Part shown: positions 48,308 through 59,993 of the stretch, piece by piece | Layout: every line of letters starts with the position of its first letter | Numbering within the stretch: the stretch's first letter is position 1 | From: Varroa destructor | Lineage: Eukaryota; Arthropoda; Arachnida; Mesostigmata; Varroidae | Assembly (NCBI RefSeq): GCF_002443255.2 | Contig: NW_019211454.1 | Coordinates: forward strand, 32,284,061-32,348,060 | Reading direction: 5' to 3' | Length of the DNA stretch: 64,000 nt | Notes under the pieces: model-generated | Databases searched by the model: none | What the model saw: the letters and a program-made list of their open reading frames with translations, nothing else | What the model was told of the DNA's origin: nothing | Program-made: the position numbers and the translations under genes

Positions 48308-51300
48308 TGTAACACTGTCGCTGTTTATACAGTTGTATTACGGTAGCCATAAAGATTTTCAGCTGATCTGAAGTAAACTGGGTGTACTATTGTAATCCTT
48401 GCGGGCTAGAGCTGGATGAGTATCAGGGAAAAGTAGATCGAAAAAGAAAATCATTCTCGAGTAAGGACGGCACGCTCTTTTAGCAGTGATTTACGGCTTG
48501 ACTCGGCATGTCTGCGTGTATATAGTTGGGTTATTGATTCCCCTTTTCTGCTGTTCATTGCCGATCGAATATGGGGCCGCTTCATATACGTCATCTCACG
48601 GGAAACGCGGCTGTTGATCGAACAAATGGTCCAATCGAGTACTTCTTCTCGTGCGTTCATTAAATTTATAAGTCCGGTTTCCTTAGGCAAAAAACGTACG
48701 GAAAGAAATCTTCAATTAGACACTATGAAGCCCAAATGAAAATTAATGGCCGAAGTACGATTTATTAAAAAGTGAATAAACGTATTAATAGAGAAAAAGA
48801 TCTCATGTTTCAACTGGGCAGTTGTTAGTTGATTAATGAAACTTGTGCGAATGAGATGCTACCAAGAAAAAGCACCGAACCCCATCAAGTTGCGCGCACC
48901 TAATTACAGTGGGAAATCGGTACTTCGCTTCGGGTGCGATTGAAGCTATAGCAGAGACAGGCACATAAAGGCACATTAGGATCAAATAAATGCAAGTAAT
49001 CCAATATATATAAACAACACTGGGCAAACCACTTACGTGCCTCTGGAAATGAAATTACTTGGACACTGCTCGACGACGGCGGCGACGAAGGGTGCTGCGT
49101 TGATCAATCTAATTAATTACCTGAAAGCAGTAAGCTGAGTTGTTAGAAGGAGATTCACCTATATATCTTCGAATAAGGAAAAATGCAACATAGTTAGCGG
49201 CAAAGAGATTAAATTGTCCGATTTGGACCTAATCAGCTCACCAACCAGCAAGGACAACGTTCCGTCTCCTATGTGAACTGGCCTAGATGGGACACAAATT
49301 ACGGGACCTGAAGAAAATACATGTCCGTATCTTATTATACATGTTGCACGTATCAATCTATGGCGCGGGCATGATAGTAATGGTCTCAATCTATCTGTCT
49401 ATCTACGATGCATCGCTGCCCATCAGCAAACACCACTCGCTGATAATAAAGCCAGTGAAAGAAGAAGGAACAGTTGTTACAGTATTTGGCCACCATTGTT
49501 GTTATTCTATATAGGGGCATCTACCTGGCCGTCCATTGCGAATTCGACAGTAGCTCTTAATCCGTCAATGAACTGTCCAGATCAATAGGTTGCACACAAA
49601 GTCTAAACCAGGTTTACGGTGACTCGTTATTTTTAACGTTTAGGGCACCGTGTTGCTTTGGCATAAGCACCCAATGGCTAACTCATTGTCGGCCAATCGT
49701 AACCTTCATATATGTATGTATCTAAACAAAGATAGCTGTTTCAATATGTACGTCATCTGCCTGCGTTACCGTCGAATCGTGCTCGTAAGCCAGCTAAGTC
49801 CACGTGTTTATGCGTCCGGTCATCTGTTCGATCAATCAATCGATCGACCCCGCAGTCCAGTGTTACGTCCTTGTTTTCTGAATCCCTTGCCAGGGCCGGA
49901 TTGACATTTTTTTTGGGCACACATACGTTAGATGTGCATCGTGCGTGCGGGAGCTCAGGACATGTGGCCAGACGGGAAAGCGTTGACCTTTCTCGTTTTG
50001 TTTTTCTTTCCTTTTCTCCTTCAACCTTGGCTACTTATCACTCTGTTTTTTAAGCAATTTCTGCGGCCGCGGACCGATGGACTCACATACACGCACACAA
50101 GCATACAGAGACAGCATCCCATCTTTTAGTCATTGGCTTGTATCTCCGACTGTCCGTCGATAGTTCATTTGCTAAGAAGGACCTTCCTGTCATTTTTCAT
50201 TTCCCCTGTTATTACCCTTCCTGTAGTACAATTGCCCTAGGTCAACCTGCTCAGGACAAAATAGGAAAGCTTGAACAATAGCAAAAAAGAGACCGTCCGA
50301 ACAGACGAACCCCGGTGAGTCCAGGGAACAGCTGGCGAAGATGGGTCGAAAAGATAACTCGTTAATGAAACAACTGTTATCCCAATAAGGTTAAAATAAA
50401 ATAAATCCAAACATCAGTTGCCGAAGTACCCGCAGTAGCGGTAGAAGAAGAGCGAAACAATAACAGCATCAACAGTTTCATTGAAGAAAAAATACCCATA
50501 ATATATAGCCAACAGCGACAGGAAAAGGCGGAAGCCAAAGGACGAATCCTTGCAGATGTGCACCAACTGTTGTGCAGGATAAGCAGCAACTGCACGGTTA
50601 TTGTTAGTAGGTCGCAGGCATGCGTGAAAATGCTGTGTATTAATTACTACTTTCATTGCGTAGGGAGTGATGTTTTTATCGATAGATAGCTCAACTGTTT
50701 AAGTTGCTGCTTCTAGAACTAATAACAACTACCCAAGTAAATTTTTAATTTTCCATATCTTCATATAAGCACTATTAACAATCTAGAAATGTTCGTGCAT
50801 AGCAACCGCAAACAAAGGAATGAGCTAAACTCATCTCAAAATATGGTGCTACCGCAAAAACTGAACAAAAACTATATAATTTTACCGGGGTTCAACTAAC
50901 AAAATCCTGCGATTCCTAGCATTAAAAAAAACGATAACTTATCTTTCATATAAAGAAAAAAGTCATTCTGTTTGTTTTAGCGAACGTGGACTGCTGCCCT
51001 TTTCGACCAAATCTATCATGTTATGTATAGCTTTATGTATAGCAAATATTGCCAGCCTATCTTCACGATTATTTCAGTACCTGTCTTCGTTATGAAGTCG
51101 TCTTGCGTTTTGGCCGTCTGCCCCTCAACCCTGTTCTCTCAGTTATTCTCATACGATTGATACCGGAGTCTCGGTCCCCTCACCCCCTTGCTCCTGTCGT
51201 TGCTTTTAAGTTGTGGTTATTGTTGTCATCCCGTCTTGTCATCTGCGTCATCTGCTTCGTCTCTCGAGAAACGTTAAGGTGCAGCGTTAATATGCACCCA

Positions 51301-53555
51301 ATCTGAGGTACGCCAGTCGAGCGCACACGATCACTGCTGGTCGTTACTGGCACTTCACTATTCTTCGTATTCTTGACTCTGCAAAAGATATATATATATA
51401 TGTAATCTAGCTAGAGACGCAATAGTTATATAACTATTGAACACGTATTTGAAACTATATACTCGTAACAGCACCGTCGATTTACGGTCCTTGTTAACAA
51501 ATACAGAAAAGACGACGACGAATATGAAGACGACGCGGATGACAACAAATGACAATAGCGGCAGCGACGATTGTAAAGACGGCAGCGATATTAAGAGCTA
51601 GAAGGAGGAAAAAGCGGCGGGACCGAAAGGGCGGTCTTTTAAAAACGGATAAAGGGAAGCTGGAATAAAGAACGAGAAGAAAAACAACGATCGACTTTTT
51701 AGCTACTTGACGGTCCTCAGGTGCCTCACTTCTTTCCAACCCCTTTTTGTGTTGACAACCACATGGTTGTCAGCAAAATCTCTCCTTTCCGAACAACCGC
51801 GACTCAGCTCGCCGAGTTACAACGAAGAAGTGATTTGGACCCCGCTGGTTTCCAGCGCTCGAACCTACGGCGACTCGAAGTGTCGCTATCGCCGTCGGCA
51901 CCGCAACGTCTGTCTTTATTCCACTCTGTTACTAGGGTCCGATTATTATTATTGGCGTATGAGTCTGCTGTTCTGCGTAGACACACGACCCGCCCTCGTG
52001 TCTTCTTTTCAAATAAAAACAAAACACCTATAGAAAACGATGCATAAAGCTATCGCCCTTCCTTTATAGTCGCATACAAGCATAATATAATGTAATGCTA
52101 CAACAAAGGACGAACGCATTGCAGCAGCGGCGACGAATTCACTGTGCCCCTGAACCCACCTCAACGCGCCCTTCTTGTAACCCTATCGAACTCCGAACAA
52201 TGACTAAGGCAGGATACTTAAAACAGCGAAGAGCACCTGGCTACCAACTGCCAAACAGAAAGTAACGCCAAGGACTGCTAGCAGGGACCCAGCGGCAGCC
52301 GACTGTAGCGCAGGATATGACTATGAGACTAGACGCGTCGCCGTTATACTAGTTTGCTGTTGATTTCGTTCGTCGCGAGGTTTTTGTGGCCGAAAACGAC
52401 GACCACGGCAACAACAACAACAACTACCGAAGTACCGCCGACTACTGCGACATCGGCCAGATATATGTCTGCGCTGTACTGCGACAATGTTATAGATCGC
52501 AAACCCGCGCATCTGACATCCCTCTTCAGTCGAGTTCCATTCGTATGAGTATAATGAATAATTGAAAAGCACCTCCACAAACGGCACAGATAGATATACG
52601 GAACGAACATGAAGGCGGTAGCAGCGACAACCCGAATGCTCTGGCAAAAGAGAAATAGAAAGAAAGAGCGCGAGAGAGAGATAAACAGGGACAGTTGCGG
52701 AAGAACCTTCACCTTACCCCTTGCTTGTGCTTCACTGTTGCCATCTTGCGCAATTTCTATAGCTCTGTGAGCCTTCGTCATGTTCGCAGCATCGCATGCT
52801 GCTTCACTCCATCTTGCACACGCTATACTGTCAGCCGTCAACAAAAACAACCATAGCTACCGGATACCAGCATAAACTCCAAAAGCGGTAACGCAGTCTT
52901 GAAAGCATTACACTGCAGGCAGAGAACGTAATAGAAGAACTCAACGACACCTGCCCAACCGGAAAAGTGCTTCAGTGGAAATGCTGGACGGCAGTAGAGC
53001 GCACCAGGCGAAGATAAGATAGGACAAACAGAAGAGAGCAGAAAGAGAAAGTATTTGTGCATCCCGGGACGCAGTACGATACGCGGTAGAAGTACTACTA
53101 GGTTAGTAAGAAATATATATTCATTGAGATATCTATAGCTTAGCATTGTGTATAGACGGTCTGGCGGAAAATATACCTCAAATAGGTGATCGTTTTAGGC
53201 CATGTTAGGGTGGAATGGCTAAAGGGCATAATGTATGATGTCTGTTGCCGAAAGGTTACTAAAGCGAATATAATTGATGGATAAATTGGAGCAAATTATG
53301 GGCATTGCTTAGATCCAGTCTGGGGCCCTGGTTGGGCTAAGTCCTAGCAAGATGAAGCAAAGTAACAATTAAGCTTAGCTTCTTTCGACACCGCTGTGCA
53401 TAATGTCTATTGGGTAATTCTGTCTTTCTTGTTCCACGTGTCGCTCGCCAGGGGCGTTAGTTATTCAAAATTATACCAAAAGCAACCTAAAGAGAAAGAA
53501 ATGTTTTTTCGTGTTTTTCTATCAAGTTTCCTCCTTTAATGCACGGAAGCCAAAA

Positions 53556-53585
53556 TAATGCCAACATGTATATATGTTGACATTA
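53556..53585. repeat. Imperfect hairpin, 12-bp arms with one mismatch
   Basis: TAATGCCAACAT pairs with ATGTTGACATTA around a 6-nt loop; the single mismatch is C opposite A. Confidence 0.8.
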
Positions 53586-55295
53586 CCTTGGGTAATATCG
53601 TCTCATATCATGGCTCTTAAGAAATTGTTTACGTGATGCTTCCGTGGTAGCTCTGAACTTCGTTTGAAAGCTGTGTCGCGTATCTAACTGCAATATAAAT
53701 AGGTATTTGAAGGGAATTTAGTCGAGAATCTAACTATACTGAAAATGCTCCTATTTAATTAAGCGTACAACAGTGATTATGGAATGTTTTGTAACGGATC
53801 CATACACAACCACGTTAGACATTGGTTGATCTATTGACGTATACGCTATGGCGGAACACAAACTGCGTGTATGATCAGGGTGTGCAAACAAAAGTTATCT
53901 ATCTTCTTATCGTAGTCGTCGTTTTAAATTTTACGAGAAGCGTAGATGTACACACACATAGGCACAATTGAATTGATTTACTTGACTGGCTAGATGATGT
54001 CTGACCGGGCATCAGAGTGAATAATTTATTGCGGTAAAATTTAATCTTTTTTCCACTCTAAAGTTGGCAACCCTTGTACAAATACAATGAAGAACGTTGT
54101 ATCGAATAGAAGCGTGGTTGGCTTAGGCCAAAGATCCGTCTTATAGTCTAATATAGTAGTAGTATCCAATGTAATCAACGCGGACGGATCTCTTCAGTTA
54201 CCCTTACGATCCAGTGTCGACAACGGCGTTTCACGTGAAGCTTCCGTAATAACGAATGCAACACTCTCTAATAGAATAAGAAGTTGAGATACTTAAGGAA
54301 CTTTTGTGTGTCACTTACAATTTCAGTACTATTAATCACTTAACATCATTAATACTATTACTGTCGCCGTATAATTATTATAGAATTGTTTTTACCGATT
54401 ATTGGAGGTTGATAACGTGTCGAGCGCTTATGTTCTATTGCATTCGTGATCCACCAGCTGTTTGTGACTGTTCGGGCGGCAATTGAAGACATATGGAGGC
54501 TTGAGGCCTGCCACTGTATCGTCGTTGAGCAAACGATATTTTTTTTTCGTTCAAAGGTCGGTCGGTATCGATTTCTGACGCTACTGTTCTGTCACGTTTC
54601 ACCAAGATACAAGCAGACGTGTCATCGCTTTGCGGACTCGTGGGCAACTCGTCTTAGGTAAAAGATCGTCAACGTTATTTCAAGTTTTACGTCTGTTCCG
54701 CAGTAATATGTCAGTGGGCGTACTGCTACCACTGCGCTGTGTTAACTAATACGAATGGTATCGATTGATAGATATCGACATGGCGCCGACGTATCACGTC
54801 AGCTAACGAACACGTCGATCGACAGCACACGTTTGTTTGTATTCGCTGAAATCGCTTTAACAGCTGTTAGGACTTTGTGGGAAATCAAGCTGACTGGCCA
54901 CAAATGAACTAAAAATAGTAACTCACAGAAATACGTAGATGCGCATCCGTACGTAACAAAGGATGTTCTCTTACATAGTTGTTATGTCGAACGTGTGCTT
55001 CATGTGGCCAAATCTATAGTACCCCCGCGTCTGCACGACAAAACTATGGTGGCCATTGTAAAAGAACGATTTCGAATTCGAATGGTATCTATACCTGTTG
55101 TACGTCGGGTGCAGTAAGCAGATATTTTAACCTAGTGCACTGTACGTACTAACTTTTCGCTTAAAACCGAGGCCTATTTAAGATATCGGGCTGGAGATAG
55201 ATTCGCCATATTTTTAGGCACATGATAAACTACGAATATGCGCACTGAACATATGTCACACATCAAGATGGTTATAAGGGCACACTTTTTTCCAG

Positions 55296-55628
55296 ATGCG
55301 GTGCAAAGTATGGCAAATAAAAGCTAAACTGGACGGATTCCGTACACGTTCGGCGTCTTCTCAGAACGAAGGTCCTTCGAGTCAATGGCATTTCATTCGC
55401 ACAGAAAGGATCAGGAGAGAAACATTGGACGCCGTTCCGATGGAATCGTTTCAGGATCCCAGCCCGTCCCCGCAGAAGTTATGTAATTGGATTATCCGCT
55501 TTTTGTCCAAATATCCTTTCGGAAGCGATGGGTCTGTCCTAACGCTCGCCGAGCCCTGGTCCGTACGATTTACGGTCGAAGTCATACATCGGAATGTGCC
55601 GAGAAACATTTGTCATATAAATGGATAG
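55296..55628 (+). CDS. Candidate terminal coding exon, 110 codons, strong acceptor
   Basis: The acceptor CACTTTTTTCCAG-type tract (AG at 55294-55295) is one of the best in the window and is directly followed by an open frame of 110 codons to TAG at 55626-55628; the other two frames stop within 12 codons. The first codon is ATG, so translation could also start here. The N-terminal half is basic and Ser/Arg-rich; then comes a compact-looking part around KLCNWIIRFLSKYPFGSD and a beta-like end (SVRFTVEVIHRN). First codon positions are purine-rich. AATAAA lies 583 bases downstream (56211). I recognise no family. A lone ORF of this length is not rare by chance; the acceptor and phase agreement raise it modestly. 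Confidence 0.3.
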   Translation: MRCKVWQIKAKLDGFRTRSASSQNEGPSSQWHFIRTERIRRETLDAVPMESFQDPSPSPQKLCNWIIRFLSKYPFGSDGSVLTLAEPWSVRFTVEVIHRNVPRNICHING

Positions 55629-56210
55629 CGTCATAAACGAACGAATATCGAACTTTTTACGGGCAAAGTGAAAATTGCAACTTGAACTTGAAATTAAAAT
55701 TCACGTTAGCGATGTCTTTCGCCGTAGGTTTCCGCTTATGTGACGTACTAACGGGTTTATATCATATAATTCAAGCATAAGAATCAATGAGTAACACTAA
55801 TATTGTATCGTTTATAATTAGCTGTACTAAAAGAGAAACTAGCGAGTAAAGAATTTGTCGACTTTTTTAACTTGTCTCCACTTTTTTTGTAGACTCACCC
55901 TCTATTGAAGATAAACTGCTCTGAGAGCTTTCGCTAACCATATACATTGAACGATGCTTTGTTGAACAAATATATTCGTACCTTCCTGTCAGCACTACAC
56001 TATCAGGCCAATGACAACTCATCGGCCTCGAAAGCATAAGCTGGCAAAGGATCTCGAAAGGTTCCATCAAGAGCAGATCAAACTGGAGATAGTTTAGTGA
56101 AGACTGCGAATAATAGAGATTGGTTCAACAAATCGTTTGTATTATACCCAAAACCAAGTCGAGTCGACATTTGGCTCCCAAAGCCGATGTCTGTGACACG
56201 GTTATTATTT

Positions 56211-56216
56211 AATAAA
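56211..56216 (+). terminator. Poly(A) signal AATAAA
   Basis: A canonical hexamer 583 bases after the stop of the candidate exon at 55296-55628, within AT-rich sequence. Confidence 0.25.
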
Positions 56217-57563
56217 TTTTATTTATTTTTACAAAGGCAAAAAAACTACTGCGGAATCTCGTGCTAACTACGATGTCTACCTTAGAGGAACAACATTCAC
56301 TTTGCCATTTATAGAGACTATCAGTTAGAACTTAAATCAGATCCAGAGTACTCCTGCGGACTAAATCATCTCAGCCAGATACGTCGATATCAACAATCAA
56401 AATTCAGTTGAACTTAGGTGTAAGTTGGTATGATTATGGCGGACCGTTTTGGGCTTTTGAAAATAATTGTATTGTTAAATGTTCCTTCGAGTGTTTTCTT
56501 TGATGTCTGTCGACGTGGAACGTATTACAATGTTCCAAATGCCTTCACATAACCAGCTATTACCGCTGCTATCATGTGTTGCATTCTTATCTTGTGCACC
56601 GGTGCGCCATAAGCATATGGGAGCGGTATCATTTCAATATCAGTCCCACGTGACCCATTGGAACGAGTAAACATATGTAGATCTTGCTATTTAAAGGTCC
56701 ATTGCTAACCTCCCAGTCGTTCTCTTTTACTAGTCCCGGTCTACCATAGCCAGTATAAGAAAAAGGCACTAGTGTTGCTTTCCAGCTAAATTGAGTCACG
56801 TGTTTGTTAACACAGATCACTCTCAAATGCCAAATCGATCTTCTAGTCGAATATATTCATCTCAGGCTATTCCAGTGAAATTTGGCTCGTCAAGTTTCTA
56901 CTATTGTATATGCGTTCGCATGCTTTAAATCACAGACTCGTCGTCCTCGTCGACTCGCGTGGCAACGGCAGTCAATTCGGCCAAAGGACAGAGAAATCAG
57001 TGACGACAGTAGGCCGTTGCCGTCTGCAGATACGAACTTCGTATATAACGACTACAACACCTCAACGATCCTTTAGCCGCAAATCCAGAAGCGGTTGGCG
57101 GTTATCCTATCCGGGAAAATTTGTTGTTGTCGTCGTCGTGTGTCGGTCATGGAGCAACAGGTAATTCGTTAAGCGAGTGACGCCTGATACCGTTGCCCCT
57201 CTCGCCGCAACCGTTCAAGTTACCTACAGTTGTACTTTAGTGCTGGAAGAATGAAGAAACAGCTATTCCTCACCATTAAACCTATGTAACGCCGATTCAC
57301 GTATTCTGTCAACGGCTACGTGGCGACATAACGATGTTATAGATCACTGGATAATACCATATTGCGCATATATCTACTATAGTCAGATATAACTAATCGT
57401 GGCTGGCCGGCAGGCCACCCTTTTCATAGCACGACAGACACAAAGTGATCCTGATCCTGCCTCTAGTCACCGACGCAGTGAAAGCCAAAGTGACAGGAAA
57501 GGCGGTCTAACAGTCTTACTATATTTTACACTTCGAAGCGGCGGCATCAGTAACAGTCTATGT

Positions 57564-57595
57564 ATATATATATAGATATATATCTATATATATAT
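57564..57595. repeat. Perfect 32-bp AT-rich palindrome
   Basis: Alternating TA sequence interrupted symmetrically by GATATATATC at the centre (57575-57584), so the whole 32 bp is self-complementary. The paired G and C interruptions show that it is more than a plain TA microsatellite. Confidence 0.9.
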
Positions 57596-59916
57596 TATAT
57601 ATAAGGCACAACAATAGTCAGCAGCAAGAACATGTATACATGCACTCGTCAGCTCTTTCCGCGACATGCTTTACAGTTAGTTGTTGCAGCCCGCAGTAGT
57701 ACAGAAACGATATGGATAAATATGATCGCAATAAGAAAAATCATATAATCGGTAAATGACGAAGTCAATCACGCATATCACGTCCTTTGAGGCTGTCGTC
57801 ATCACATAGTAAAACGAGTCTAGCAATAAAGTTGAGCTTATTTGAATGATGTTGAGCATCGGTCGTCCCCTCGTTCACCGCCCAGCTCAACAAGTACCGT
57901 TGTAGCATCGTTCATGATTTGTGCCGTGCTCTTGCGTCAACGTCCACATGGCCATCGAAAGACCTAAACGGCGACGTGAAGGCTGCTACCGTAAGCATAC
58001 CAAAGGCAGGATTTAGCGCCTCCGAAAAGCATGCTTCGTGGTTGAGTGAGTGGCTGGTCAGCCCCGATTCTCTAGGAATAAGTGGCTAATCCAGAGCAGC
58101 AGCATTGCTATTAGGTCACTACTGTTGTTACAATGCGAAGCGTGTCAAAATCAGCGGCGATAGTGGCGCCAGCCGAGCAAAGATTACTATGCGACCTTGA
58201 AGGGGCCAGATCTCATAAACGACTACTAAATCAGACAAGTCTTCGCTTCAATACTCCCTAAGAAAAGTAAACACGATTCCCATGCCTTTATCTGAGTTCG
58301 TCTAACCGTATGTTATGGTGACTCAATTCGACGCTAGGCAAACGCACGCGGACAACGTATGCGATGAACATAAATACGGACACCACCACATTCGACTGCG
58401 ACGTGAGTGGACTGACCGCCGCTAAAGGATGACAGACCATTGACCTTTCAAGAAAAGCATCCTTTACTGTTTTTTTACCATCTATTTTGGGTCTGTGTTA
58501 GCTCGCATGCGACAAGTAGTTATTACGAACTCATTACATGTTAAACTCAATACCGATACGACTGTTGTCGGCTGCTTTTTTGAAAATGTTTTGTACGCAT
58601 TTAGTACTAGATGTAGAACATGCATGTAAACATAGCAGAATATAGAAATGTCGAATATAAATATTTGATGTTTCCGCAGAAATTTTTGAACACTATAGCG
58701 GTAACTGGGAAGTGTTTTCGAAGATCTTCCAGCTCGTATCGTCACGGTATTAATCCGTCTAATTCAATGTGGCGTGCGCACATGAATAAGACGATGCGCA
58801 TGAACTGTGTGATTTTGCGATATGGATAGTAGCGATATAAACGTACGTGCATATATTGGCAACGTATAGAATAAAAATTACTTTCAGCATGGGCCGTTGA
58901 GTTAAAATCCAATTTTATGATGGCGTGGTCTGAATTTTCCACTCAGAGCTACTCGACGACTTTTCCGCTGCAAGTGTCGTCTGATCGAACTCACCATTTA
59001 CGCATAAGTTGCTAAAGGGGTACACTGGCAAGAGATATTAAGTGTAGCACTGGCAATGTATTTGGAGCGGGAGGAATGGCTCGGTTCTGGATGGTGGTAA
59101 GACTGGCATCAGTTTTGGCTACACGATATGACGGCGCCTATCGCGTCCACGCGCAGACGTTGTTACCAGGTGTGGCCGTTCACGACGACGTCTGGCTACC
59201 CATTGAACAGATCCACGAGCTGCTACCGAATACTAGCGAACGTCGATTTCGCTACAATATAGCTTCACAGACACAGACTGCCAATTGAAATGCCTAGAAT
59301 TTCTTGCTCATGCCGTTATTATCGGCTCACAGAAAAACTAACCTGGCAAACAAGTTTTTGCCAGGAAGATGCGACCGCTTAACAAACATCTAGTGAATGA
59401 AACTGCCAATTGAGAAGCGTACCTAAATTCTCAATAGCGCTAGCGTTATATACAGATGCACTATAATGTTAACCTCAACGAAATACGGCTTAGATCTATG
59501 TTATTGTATTTACAACAAAAAAAAATGGCTTATGGTCCGCTGTAGTCATTATATTCATTCTATTGGCACGATATACCATAATGTATATTCGTGAATCTCC
59601 TACAGCGATCTATTATTATGTAGTTGGTGTTACCGCTGTACACTTGTCGATTACACAATCATTTTTATGTGATGCTTCTCTGCGGACATTGAAAAAATTA
59701 GCCCCATGCTAGCATCTGGGCCCCTTGTGGACTGTAGCACACGGGGAAAGAGTAGTAGAAATTGTACGGTCGAAATGTAGTTATGCGGATTTTCCCTGAA
59801 CGGTCGAAACTGTTTGCATACGCATATTATACGTTGAAAAAATAGGCTCTTTTCGACTGTTCCTTAAAGCAGTCCAGCGCCGCCGTGTCCCGCAATTACC
59901 CTTACACTGGATAGAA

Positions 59917-59993
59917 TGATAAGCAGCAAAAATTATCAAGATATAACGTGACAATTATCACGACCATGGTGATACTGATAATCTTAATTATCA
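59917..59993. promoter_or_regulatory. Homotypic cluster of five GATA-factor motifs
   Basis: TGATAA (or its complement TTATCA) occurs at 59917-59922, 59933-59938, 59955-59960, 59976-59981 and 59988-59993, with a sixth weaker GATA core at 59970-59975. A given hexamer on either strand is expected about once in one to two kilobases in such DNA. GATA-family zinc-finger proteins bind WGATAR, and clusters of this spacing act as enhancers in arthropod gut, fat body and blood cells. There is no adjacent confirmed gene, so the target is unknown. Confidence 0.4.

Larger units (their letters stand above)
47824..55295. other. No supported gene
   Basis: Mostly AT-rich, with a triplet-biased GC-richer section at about 51000-52900 where several 80-170-codon frames overlap on both strands. 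Hairpins lie at 48277-48307 and 53556-53585. A donor-like CCG|GTGAGT is at about 50310. A frame at 54416-54661 ends near a GTAAAA donor, but its phase cannot be joined to the exon candidate at 55296. Confidence 0.45.

Noticed and set aside
49036..49108. Minus-strand acceptor and donor pair that would define a 73-base exon
   Set aside because: All three frames contain stops, so it cannot be coding; evidence for a non-coding exon is too thin.
59076..59288. 70-residue ORF with an ATG in good context, protein-like
   Set aside because: No domain, splice or poly(A) support, and of a length common by chance.
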